Assembly: GCA_043760555.1 (NCBI GenBank)
Contig: JAYUOW010000107.1
Coordinates: 1-15,760, forward strand
Direction: 5' to 3'
Source: JANMDR01 sp043760555
Lineage (GTDB): Bacteria > Pseudomonadota > Gammaproteobacteria > Burkholderiales > Usitatibacteraceae
Length of the DNA stretch: 15,760 bases
Shown: piece by piece, positions 1-6,087 of the stretch
Layout of the letters: each line of letters begins with the position of its first letter
How positions within the stretch are numbered: position 1 is the stretch's first letter
Notes under the pieces: generated by a model
Told to the model about the DNA's origin: nothing
Seen by the model: the letters and a program-made list of their open reading frames with translations, nothing else
The model's database searches: none
Program-made: the position numbers and the translations under genes

Positions 1-67
1 ACGTCGTAAAAACTTCGGCCTTACAAATTCTTCGTGCGAATAAGCAAGGCCTAAACACCCGTATTTA

Positions 68-448
68 TTGGGCTTTCAGGGTTTCCGGACAGGCACTAAC
101 TATTGGCCAGCCATACATTTTGGTGCAGCACTGTTTTTCTCGGCCTTTGGCGCGATGATTTTCTTCATCAATTACCTAACGCTGCGCCAAGCGGCCACGC
201 CAGATCATTTGCGTGGCCGCGTGACGTCCACCTTGATATTTTTAGCGATGGTGTTGGCGCCATTAGGCTCATTGCTAGGCGGTTTTATGGGGCAGTATTT
301 GGGGCTACGACTAACCATTGCCATCATTGGTGTGGGCGGTTTATTGCTTGGGCTGGTGATGGTGTGGAAGTCGCCACTTCGGCACATGAAAACTTTGCCA
401 GAGCCTATTTTGGCCGCACCGACAAATGCTGAAATGCCGCAAATTTAG
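68..448 (+). CDS. MFS transporter, C-terminal part (partial, probable frameshift)
   Basis: This is the last part of a major facilitator superfamily permease of the inner membrane; the substrate cannot be told from this fragment. The sequence shows a membrane segment (FFSAFGAMIFFINYL), then the loop motif LRQAATPDHLRGRV, which is typical of the cytoplasmic loop between late helices in EntS/MFS_3-type exporters. Two more hydrophobic helices and a polar tail follow. A full protein would have about 400 residues, so about two thirds is missing. The TTG at 68 has no visible ribosome binding site and is only the first possible start after an in-frame stop at 41-43. A neighbouring frame is open from base 3 and reads into this one if a single base is restored in the T run near 117-122, so the start is probably an artefact of a frameshift. 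The family is clear; the exact boundary is not. Confidence 0.6.
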   Translation: MGFQGFRTGTNYWPAIHFGAALFFSAFGAMIFFINYLTLRQAATPDHLRGRVTSTLIFLAMVLAPLGSLLGGFMGQYLGLRLTIAIIGVGGLLLGLVMVWKSPLRHMKTLPEPILAAPTNAEMPQI

Positions 449-630
449 TCGGTTTCTACGTGCCGACCCTTCGCCACGCAATGCTGCCGCCACGCCGCAA
501 ATAATTCACCCCAAGCGCGTTTTTCTTGGTTGCGCCAACGACTGGTACAGCGGATGCTGGTGTTGATCGCGCTTTGCGCCAATAACGCAGTGGCTAGTAG
601 TGCCCTCAAGGGCAGCGCCGCAAAATAGCG

Positions 631-667
631 TGCTTGAAGACGCCCTGAAATAGGGCGTCTTCAGGCA
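631..667. terminator. Inverted repeat / terminator downstream of chaC (repeat copy 1)
   Basis: Arms 631-646 and 652-667 form a 16-bp stem with one T-G pair and a 5-base loop. The core is GAAGACGCCCT/AGGGCGTCTTC. The stem starts 8 bases after the chaC stop codon and could also end the plus-strand MFS transcript. There is no long T run. The same arm sequence recurs near 3590, 12067 and 15667, so this is one copy of a dispersed family. Confidence 0.7.
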
Positions 668-675
668 TTAAACTG

Positions 676-1368
676 TTACTCGCATAGCTGTGCAGCATCG
701 TCGCACAGCTTGCGCAGCACGGTATCGTAAATGCCTAGCGCTTCTAAATGGGTAACGGTATTGCGCACATAATCAAGATTTGATCCGCGCTCGCCCGAAC
801 ATTTTGCCACGCGACTTTTAGCCTCAATTGGGCACACTTCTGGCGTGTAGGCGGGGCTATCGCAATTGGCGATGAAGGTAAGCGCAGTTACTTTTTCAAC
901 CTGCGGATGTGAATCGGCAAGCCATTCGGTAAGCGCTGCGGTTGGTTCCGCACTCACGGTTAAATGGGCGGTAACTAGGCGCGGGGTGTAGATATTTCCG
1001 CGCATTTCACGGAGCCATAAATTTTCTAGTGCAAGCTCAAGCCCTTCTGGCTCAATCTCTAATACCGCACCTAAGCAGCTGCCGCCACTACGCAAACCCA
1101 ACACCAAACCCGGGCTATCCACCGTGCCGCGAAATAGCGTTGAGCGCATGCACAGATCGCGATGGTAACCGTGTACGCGCGCGAGCGATCGGCCACGTAC
1201 AGCAAATTCCGGGTTCCACATTAACGAGCCGTATGCAAAAATCCACAGCGAGCCTTGCATGGGCAAAAACGCTTGGTAATCAACGAGCGGTGCCGCGCCC
1301 TCCACGTATTCTGGCGGTCGAAAGCCTAGCGGATTTTCAATTGAAACGTCTGAATTTTCTATGGTCAC
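676..1368 (-). CDS. chaC: ChaC-like gamma-glutamylcyclotransferase
   Basis: A predicted cytoplasmic enzyme of the ChaC family, which cleaves glutathione to 5-oxoproline and Cys-Gly. The protein has 230 residues, the usual size for bacterial ChaC. The substrate-binding motif YGSLMW is at residues 46-51, followed by NPEF and VHGYHRDLCMRS at about 64-76. A glutamate in WLREM (E121) is a good candidate for the catalytic acid by family position. No signal peptide or membrane segment is seen. The start is an ATG at 1366-1368 without a strong ribosome binding site. The gene is alone on the minus strand, divergent from the M13 peptidase, and is followed 8 bases after its stop by an inverted-repeat terminator. 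The family assignment is firm; strict glutathione specificity is inferred from the family. Confidence 0.88.
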   Translation of the reverse strand: MTIENSDVSIENPLGFRPPEYVEGAAPLVDYQAFLPMQGSLWIFAYGSLMWNPEFAVRGRSLARVHGYHRDLCMRSTLFRGTVDSPGLVLGLRSGGSCLGAVLEIEPEGLELALENLWLREMRGNIYTPRLVTAHLTVSAEPTAALTEWLADSHPQVEKVTALTFIANCDSPAYTPEVCPIEAKSRVAKCSGERGSNLDYVRNTVTHLEALGIYDTVLRKLCDDAAQLCE

Positions 1369-1383
1369 GACGGTGCTGTTTTA

Positions 1384-1412
1384 GGTATAAATAAACTGTA
1401 GTAACGCATCAA
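1384..1412 (-). promoter_or_regulatory. Candidate sigma-70 promoter for chaC
   Basis: On the minus strand a -35 box TTGATG (1407-1412) lies 17 bases before a -10 box TATACC (1384-1389). Spacing and sequence fit a sigma-70 promoter. The predicted transcript start would leave only about 9 bases before the chaC ATG, which agrees with the lack of a ribosome binding site but also makes the call uncertain. Confidence 0.3.
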
Positions 1413-1534
1413 CACCCAAATTGTAACAATATGCTGGAACGTTGTTAAGCTTTCGCTAATATTTGGTGTGATTTCTTGCGTCGTAAAATAGTACACTGCA
1501 TTTTGTCTAAACACTGATTAGCAAAGGCTTAGCG

Positions 1535-3568
1535 ATGAAAATGCAATCCCAAAAATTAGCAGCGGCGGTGTGGTTTGCCCTCGCCTGTGCGCAGGCGCAC
1601 GCCGTCACGCCCGACACCCTTTCCACCACCATCAAGCCCTGCGATGACTTCTACGGCTATGCTAATGAGGTGTGGACAAAAACAGCCTCCATCCCCGATG
1701 ACCGCGCCTATTGGGGCGTGTTTGCCGAGATCAAAACCCGGAATGAGAAAATTCTAAAAGACGCGATTATCGAAGCCGCAGCCGACCCTGCAAAGTTAAA
1801 AAATCCCGCCATCGCGAAGGTGGCCATTTACTACGCCAGCGGCGTGGACACCGCCAAAATTGAGGCACTTGGTTTAGCACCGTTGAAACCGCTATTCGAT
1901 GAAATTAACGCGCTTACATCGGCTAAACAACTGCCGCAAATGTTGGGTAAGTTACAGCGCATGGGCTTAAATGTGGGCACATCCACTTCTATTTCGTCCG
2001 ATGCCAAAGACCGCACCCGCTACTTGGTGCAGCTAGGGCAGGGCGGCTTAAGCTTGCCGGAGCGCGATTACTACATTCGCACCGATGCGAAAAGCGCACA
2101 AACGCGCGCCGCTTATAAAGCCTTCGCGCAAAAATTTGCCGACATGGCAGCGGTAGACGCCAATACACCCACGATTAAGGTCATTGACGCCGTCTACAAG
2201 CTCGAAAATGAGTTTGCCAAGGCCTCCATGACGCTGGTGCAGCAGCGCGACCCTAAAGCCGTTTATAACTTGATGACCATAGCCCAGCTGAGTAAAATTG
2301 CACCGGGCTTTGATTGGGTTGCCTACTTTGCCGAACAAAAAATAACTGTAGCCAGCGTGCTAAATGTCGGGCAGCCAAAGTTTGTAACCGCGTTTGCCAA
2401 GCTCACCCAAACAACGAGCCTTGCCGATTGGAAAGCGTATTTGCAACTGCGCGTATTGAGCGATTCTGCGTCGCGGCTCTCGGGCAAATATAGCGATGCG
2501 CATTTCGCGTTTTTTGGCACAGAATTAGATGGCAAAAAAACTCAAAGACCCCGCCCAGAGCGGGTTTTGGAGCAAATTTCGGGCAACTATGGCGAAGCAC
2601 CGCTAGCCGAAGGGCTGGGTCAGTTGTATGTTGAAAAAGCCTTTAGCCCAGAAGCTAAAATTCGTGCGGTGGCTATGACGGCCAATATCAAAGCCGCATT
2701 GCGTGAACGCCTGCAAAACTTAGCGTGGATGCAGCCGCAAACCAAAGAAGCGGCGATTAAAAAGCTTGACGCGATGGCGCTGCAAATCGGCTATCCCGAC
2801 AAATGGCGCGATTATTCCAGCGTTGAAATTAAAGCTGATGATTACCTAGGCAACTGGCTGCGCGCTAGCACCTACAACAGCGATTTTTGGGCAGCCAAAC
2901 TAGGTACGCCAGTAGACCGTAACCAATGGTGGATGAGCCCGCAAATTGTGAATGCGTATGCTGGCGAATACAATGAAATCGTATTCCCAGCCGGTATTTT
3001 GCAGCCGCCATTTTTTGACCTAAAAGCTGATGACGCCCTAAATTACGGTGCCATCGGCATGGTAATCGGCCACGAAATTACCCATCACTTCGACGACCAA
3101 GGTCGCCAATTTGACGCGACTGGCAACATGAAACAATGGTGGACGCCAAAAGATGACGCCGCCTACAAAGCCCGCGCTAAAGCCCTAGTGACGCAGTATT
3201 CCAATTACCGAGGCGCTAAAAACACTCCAGTAAATGGCAAGCTAACGTTAGGTGAAAACATCGCTGATTTAGGTGGCCTAACTATCGCATTTATGGGTCT
3301 AGAACGAGCATTAAAAGCTGGTGCCCCCGCGGCCAACATTGACGGCTTGACGCAGCAGCAACGCTACTTCTTAAGCTACGCCCAAAGCTGGCGCGAAATC
3401 ACCCGCGAAGCCGCCGAAATCAAGGGATTGCTAACCGATTCCCACTCGCCCCCAAGGTTCCGCGTACAAGGTCCAATCGCCCATTTAAGCAGCTTTGCGA
3501 ATACGTTTAGTTGCCCAGCGGTAGCACCAGCGCTAAGGGCAGAACGCGATAGAGTAGTCATTTGGTAG
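1535..3568 (+). CDS. Exported M13-family zinc metallopeptidase (PepO/neprilysin type)
   Basis: A zinc endopeptidase predicted to act in the periplasm or at the cell surface on short peptides. The 677-residue precursor is the normal length for bacterial M13 enzymes. Residues 1-23 form a Sec signal peptide ending ACAQAHA. The N-terminal M13 domain starts at CDDFYGYANEVW. The zinc site HEITH is at 513-517, the third ligand is in ENIADLGG (E574), and NAYAGEYNEIVFPAGILQPP lies ahead of it. The C-terminal signature SHSPPRFRVQGP has the conserved His (637) and Arg (641), and the protein ends in the typical RVVIW. The start is supported by AAAGG about 8 bases upstream. It is transcribed alone, divergent from chaC and convergent with the BaiN-like gene. 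All catalytic residues are present; the natural substrate is unknown. Confidence 0.95.
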   Translation: MKMQSQKLAAAVWFALACAQAHAVTPDTLSTTIKPCDDFYGYANEVWTKTASIPDDRAYWGVFAEIKTRNEKILKDAIIEAAADPAKLKNPAIAKVAIYYASGVDTAKIEALGLAPLKPLFDEINALTSAKQLPQMLGKLQRMGLNVGTSTSISSDAKDRTRYLVQLGQGGLSLPERDYYIRTDAKSAQTRAAYKAFAQKFADMAAVDANTPTIKVIDAVYKLENEFAKASMTLVQQRDPKAVYNLMTIAQLSKIAPGFDWVAYFAEQKITVASVLNVGQPKFVTAFAKLTQTTSLADWKAYLQLRVLSDSASRLSGKYSDAHFAFFGTELDGKKTQRPRPERVLEQISGNYGEAPLAEGLGQLYVEKAFSPEAKIRAVAMTANIKAALRERLQNLAWMQPQTKEAAIKKLDAMALQIGYPDKWRDYSSVEIKADDYLGNWLRASTYNSDFWAAKLGTPVDRNQWWMSPQIVNAYAGEYNEIVFPAGILQPPFFDLKADDALNYGAIGMVIGHEITHHFDDQGRQFDATGNMKQWWTPKDDAAYKARAKALVTQYSNYRGAKNTPVNGKLTLGENIADLGGLTIAFMGLERALKAGAPAANIDGLTQQQRYFLSYAQSWREITREAAEIKGLLTDSHSPPRFRVQGPIAHLSSFANTFSCPAVAPALRAERDRVVIW

Positions 3569-3587
3569 CGCGCTAAACGCAAAAATA

Positions 3588-3667
3588 AATGCCTGAAGAA
3601 GCCCTCTGGGAGACGACGAAGTCGTCGAGTGACCCTTCATGGGTAAAATATGCCGTCTTCAGGTATT
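3588..3667. repeat. Long copy of the 3'-end inverted repeat between convergent genes (copy 2)
   Basis: The outer arms, TGCCTGAAGA (3590-3599) and TCTTCAGGTA (3656-3665), pair with one G-T wobble and extend by two A-T pairs to 3588 and 3667. Inside is a second perfect hairpin, GACGAC-GAA-GTCGTC (3612-3626). The element separates the convergent M13 and BaiN-like genes and probably ends both transcripts. It differs from the short copies by having about 56 bases between the arms. Its right part overlaps the last nine codons and the stop of the BaiN-like gene. Confidence 0.6.
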
Positions 3668-5010
3668 AAATTCAATCGAAGTTGGTCGGCTAAATGCGCA
3701 AATAATCTTCGCAATATCGCCCCTCTCTCCCCCCGAGGGACACTGTGGGCGGAGACCAGAGAGGCCGGGAGAGAGGGGGCGGGTTCAGAGCTAGCAGGTT
3801 TAGCCGGCGTTGCCCCGCCAACAGCCAACCCCGCCGCCACCCCAGAAGCCCAAGCCCACTGAAAATTGTATCCCCCCAAATGCCCCGTCACATCCACCAC
3901 TTCACCAATAAAATAAAGTCCCGGCACATCATTGGCTTCCATCGTTTTCGACGATAACTGCCGCGTATCCACGCCGCCTAACGTGACTTCCGCTTTGTTG
4001 TAACCCAACGTACCAGACGGCTTCACTTGCCAGTCAAACAACCGTTCACTAATTTCATTAAACTTTTTATCGCTTACTTGATTAGGCACCACATCAAACG
4101 CAAACGCATCGCACCACTGTTTGGCAAAGCGCTTAGGCAAATATTCGGCTAGCAAATTGCTCAGCAATTGCTTGCTTTGGCGCAAGCCACCAAGCCATGT
4201 TTTTGCATCATCAAACGGTAGCAAATTGATGTGTATTGGATCCTTAGCCGATCCATCTTGCCAATAGGATGACACCTGCAAAATAGAAGGCCCAGATAGC
4301 CCGCGATGGGTTAATAATAGGGCTTCTCGGAAGGGCGGGGTGTTTTTAGCGGCGCGTACTGAGGCATCAAGTGATAGCCCTGAAAGGTCACCATATTGCT
4401 CTGTGGCGGCAGCATCAAAACTCAAGGGCACCAATGCGGCACGCGGGGCGATGACGTTCAAGCCAAACTGTTCTGCGAGCTTGTAGCCAAATGGAGTGGC
4501 ACCGATTTTTGGTACCGCTAAGCCCCCAGTCGCAACCACTAAATTTTTTGCCAGCACGATACCCAATGCAGTTTGAATGTTAAAACCATCTGCGGTTTTT
4601 TCTACACTTACCACTGCACAAGGCCGCCGCCATTGCACTTGCGCGCGGTCGCATTCGGTTTTTAGCATGTCGATAATTTGCGTAGCGCTATCGTCGCAAA
4701 ACAGTTGGCCCAGCGTTTTTTCGTGATATTTAATGCCGTGTGATTCGACCAGCGCAATAAAGTGTTTGGGCGTATAGCGCGCTAATGCTGATTTACAAAA
4801 ATTTGGATTTTGCGATAGAAAATTTTCAGGTTTGGTGTTGATGTTGGTGAAGTTACAACGCCCGCCACCAGAGATTCGAATTTTTTCACCAAGGTGCGGG
4901 TAGTGGTCAATCAGCATCACGCTGAGCCCACGTTTGCCCGCTTCGGCCGCGCACATCATGCCAGCTGCACCCGCGCCAATGACTGCTACATCAACGGTAA
5001 CAGCACTCAC
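3637..5010 (-). CDS. BaiN/HI0933-like NAD(P)/FAD-dependent flavoprotein with odd C-terminal tail
   Basis: A flavoprotein of the HI0933/YhiN/BaiN family; the physiological reaction of most members is not settled. The dinucleotide-binding GAGAAG is at residues 12-17, and the family signature GEKIRISGGGRCNFTN is at 41-56. Late motifs include GEVVDVTGHLGGYNFQWAWA, after which family members normally stop within a few residues. Here about 60 residues follow (from about 398), rich in Pro/Ala/Ser. Part of this tail (about 410-431) is encoded by a GC-rich palindrome and the last nine residues by the 3'-end repeat. The start is GTG at 5008-5010, overlapping the tag stop codon in GTGA, so translation is probably coupled to tag. 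The core is intact and likely active; the tail looks like reading-frame extension through repeats. Confidence 0.88.
   Translation of the reverse strand: MSAVTVDVAVIGAGAAGMMCAAEAGKRGLSVMLIDHYPHLGEKIRISGGGRCNFTNINTKPENFLSQNPNFCKSALARYTPKHFIALVESHGIKYHEKTLGQLFCDDSATQIIDMLKTECDRAQVQWRRPCAVVSVEKTADGFNIQTALGIVLAKNLVVATGGLAVPKIGATPFGYKLAEQFGLNVIAPRAALVPLSFDAAATEQYGDLSGLSLDASVRAAKNTPPFREALLLTHRGLSGPSILQVSSYWQDGSAKDPIHINLLPFDDAKTWLGGLRQSKQLLSNLLAEYLPKRFAKQWCDAFAFDVVPNQVSDKKFNEISERLFDWQVKPSGTLGYNKAEVTLGGVDTRQLSSKTMEANDVPGLYFIGEVVDVTGHLGGYNFQWAWASGVAAGLAVGGATPAKPASSEPAPSLPASLVSAHSVPRGERGAILRRLFAHLADQLRLNLIPEDGIFYP
3718..3781. repeat. GC-rich imperfect palindrome inside the 3' end of the BaiN-like gene
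   Basis: The left arm CGCCCCTCTCTCCC (3718-3731) and right arm GGGAGAGAGGGGGCG (3767-3781) pair over 14 bp with one bulged G, enclosing 35 bases. The strand bias of pyrimidines and purines in the arms resembles REP-type extragenic palindromes. It lies beyond the point where BaiN-family proteins usually end, so it may be an intergenic element now read as coding. Confidence 0.6.
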
Positions 5011-5603
5011 TTTTTAGGTACTTCGTGATAGCGAAAACAGCCGGTAATATGGTCGTTCACCATCCCGCTTGCTTGCATAAACGCATAGCAAATGGTGGAA
5101 CCTACAAACTTAAAACCGTGCGCCAACAGCAGCTTGCTCATCGCGTCGGATTCAGCAGTTTTTGCGGGCACTTGAGTAAATACCTCCCATTGATTTACGC
5201 GCGGCCTACTTCCCACAATTTGCCATAAAAAGGCATCAAAGCTGCCGTACTTTTCTTGTACGGCTAAAAACGCCCGGGCGTTACCTACTGTGCTGTTCAC
5301 CTTTAATTTGTTGCGCACAATGCCTCGATCAGCCAACGCAGCGTCAATATCGGCTTGTGTGAACGCGATAATTTTCTTCGCGTCAAAATTTTTAAATATG
5401 CGTTTATAGCCACCGCGCTTTGCTAACACGGTGCTCCAGCTTAATCCCGCCTGCGCGCCTTCGAGCGTGATGAGCTCCAGCAAATCACGATCATCGTGCA
5501 TTGGCACGCCCCATTCGGTGTCGTGGTAATGCTGGTCGAGCGGGTTTTTTTCACACCACGGGCAACGGGTGCGCGAATCGTTATCTAAATGTTTGCTTAT
5601 CAT
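5007..5603 (-). CDS. tag: DNA-3-methyladenine glycosylase I
   Basis: A base-excision repair enzyme that removes 3-methyladenine from alkylated DNA. From the ATG at 5601-5603 the protein has 198 residues, close to E. coli Tag. The zinc ligands of the E. coli enzyme (C4, H17, H175, C179) map with a constant offset of ten to C14, H27, H185 and C189 here. The active-site region LEGAQAGLSW holds the glutamate matching E38 (E48) and the tryptophan at 56. Also conserved are HDTEWGVP, GFKFVGSTICYAFMQA and VNDHITGC. The frame stays open upstream to 5756, but the extra 51 residues have no family match and would lie antisense to the riboswitch, so the shorter start is preferred; only an A-rich stretch precedes it. 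It is the first gene of a pair with the BaiN-like gene, which starts within its stop codon. Confidence 0.93.
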   Translation of the reverse strand: MISKHLDNDSRTRCPWCEKNPLDQHYHDTEWGVPMHDDRDLLELITLEGAQAGLSWSTVLAKRGGYKRIFKNFDAKKIIAFTQADIDAALADRGIVRNKLKVNSTVGNARAFLAVQEKYGSFDAFLWQIVGSRPRVNQWEVFTQVPAKTAESDAMSKLLLAHGFKFVGSTICYAFMQASGMVNDHITGCFRYHEVPKK

Positions 5604-5706
5604 AATTTTTTTTAGAGATGTGCTTGCGTTAACAGATTGTGACAACCGCTTGAGCGATGATGCATAGGTCGAGCAGCATTGTAACAACAAGCTCAACGCA
5701 GCAATT

Positions 5707-5802
5707 TGGTAACTGAAAAAAGGCAAACTCGTCGAAAGGTGAGGACGCAAAATCACCGGCCTAAAAGTTCCGCATGTGCGGGCTTATGGTAGCGGGATCA
5801 CC
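5707..5802 (+). promoter_or_regulatory. Class I cyclic-di-GMP riboswitch (GEMM-I)
   Basis: The sequence follows the GEMM-I consensus in order: GGCAAAC (5722-5728), then a 6-bp stem CTCGTC/GGTGAG (5728-5733 with 5738-5743) closed by a GAAA tetraloop (5734-5737). Next come GGACGCAAA (5743-5751), CCGGCCTAAA (5756-5765), a second hairpin CCGC-ATGT-GCGG (5770-5781) flanked by AAG/CTT, then TATGG and GGTAGCGGG-TCACC to 5802. CCTAAA plus TATGG is close to the 11-base tetraloop receptor that docks the GAAA loop in this class. The 5' TTTGGT (5705-5710) can pair with ACCAGG (5800-5805) as the closing stem. That pairing includes the first bases of the AGGAG ribosome binding site at 5803-5807, so control of translation start is likely. 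Whether c-di-GMP turns the operon on or off cannot be read from the sequence. Confidence 0.92.
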
Positions 5803-5814
5803 AGGAGAATAGTA

Positions 5815-6087
5815 ATGTATAAATCCGTCGTAGATGCCCTATTTACGGGTGTCTCCAAGCATAATAATATTGTAAAAACAGGTATTTTTGCTGTAATGGC
5901 CGCAACGGGTTTGCGGTTAAGGGCTAACCATAAAAAAATTGCTTCCCGTCGATTCCTAGCATCGCGCCGCTGTAGTTTGCAGGCGCGGCTTACTTGTGGG
6001 GTGACAGGAGAAGCAAAAGTAAATCACAGCGCGCTTTTATTTTTTGTCGAATCACAAAAACTAGGAGCTGGTTCATGGAACAAATAA
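5815..6087 (+). CDS. Small ORF immediately after the c-di-GMP riboswitch (unknown function)
   Basis: A 90-codon ORF I do not recognise. Its ATG sits 7 bases after a perfect AGGAG (5803-5807) that touches the end of the riboswitch, so this is the first translation start the riboswitch would control. The N-terminal third, including KTGIFAVMAATGL, is mildly hydrophobic. The rest is basic (many Arg/Lys) with two cysteines and no clear domain. It overlaps the DUF1800 start by 13 bases in another frame, as expected for translational coupling. Two hairpins lie within it: CCGCAA/TTGCGG (5900-5916) and an 8-bp stem with one bulge (5963-5987). It may be a small protein, a leader peptide whose translation opens the DUF1800 start, or a degraded gene. 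The start is well supported; that the product matters is not. Confidence 0.45.
   Translation: MYKSVVDALFTGVSKHNNIVKTGIFAVMAATGLRLRANHKKIASRRFLASRRCSLQARLTCGVTGEAKVNHSALLFFVESQKLGAGSWNK

Noticed and set aside
445..609. A minus-strand 54-codon frame (TTG start at 607-609) with a hydrophobic beginning and a Trp/Arg-rich end, in the 449-630 gap.
   Set aside because: There is no ATG, no ribosome binding site and no recognisable family, and it overlaps the end of the MFS gene by 4 bases. It could be a gene remnant, but the evidence is too thin.
3650..3957. Plus-strand frames opposite the 3' end of the BaiN-like gene.
   Set aside because: They are Arg/Pro-rich shadows of the palindrome and the GC-rich coding strand, with no ribosome binding site or family signal.
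5604..5756. An upstream extension of the tag reading frame by 51 codons with a hydrophobic stretch.
   Set aside because: It has no match to the Tag family, the internal ATG at 5601-5603 gives a constant offset to all known zinc ligands, and the extension lies antisense to the riboswitch.
5994..6074. A GTG start giving the DUF1800 protein 27 extra residues.
   Set aside because: The ATG at 6075 has a perfect AGGAG at 7 bases; the extension is very basic, lacks family similarity and overlaps the small ORF.
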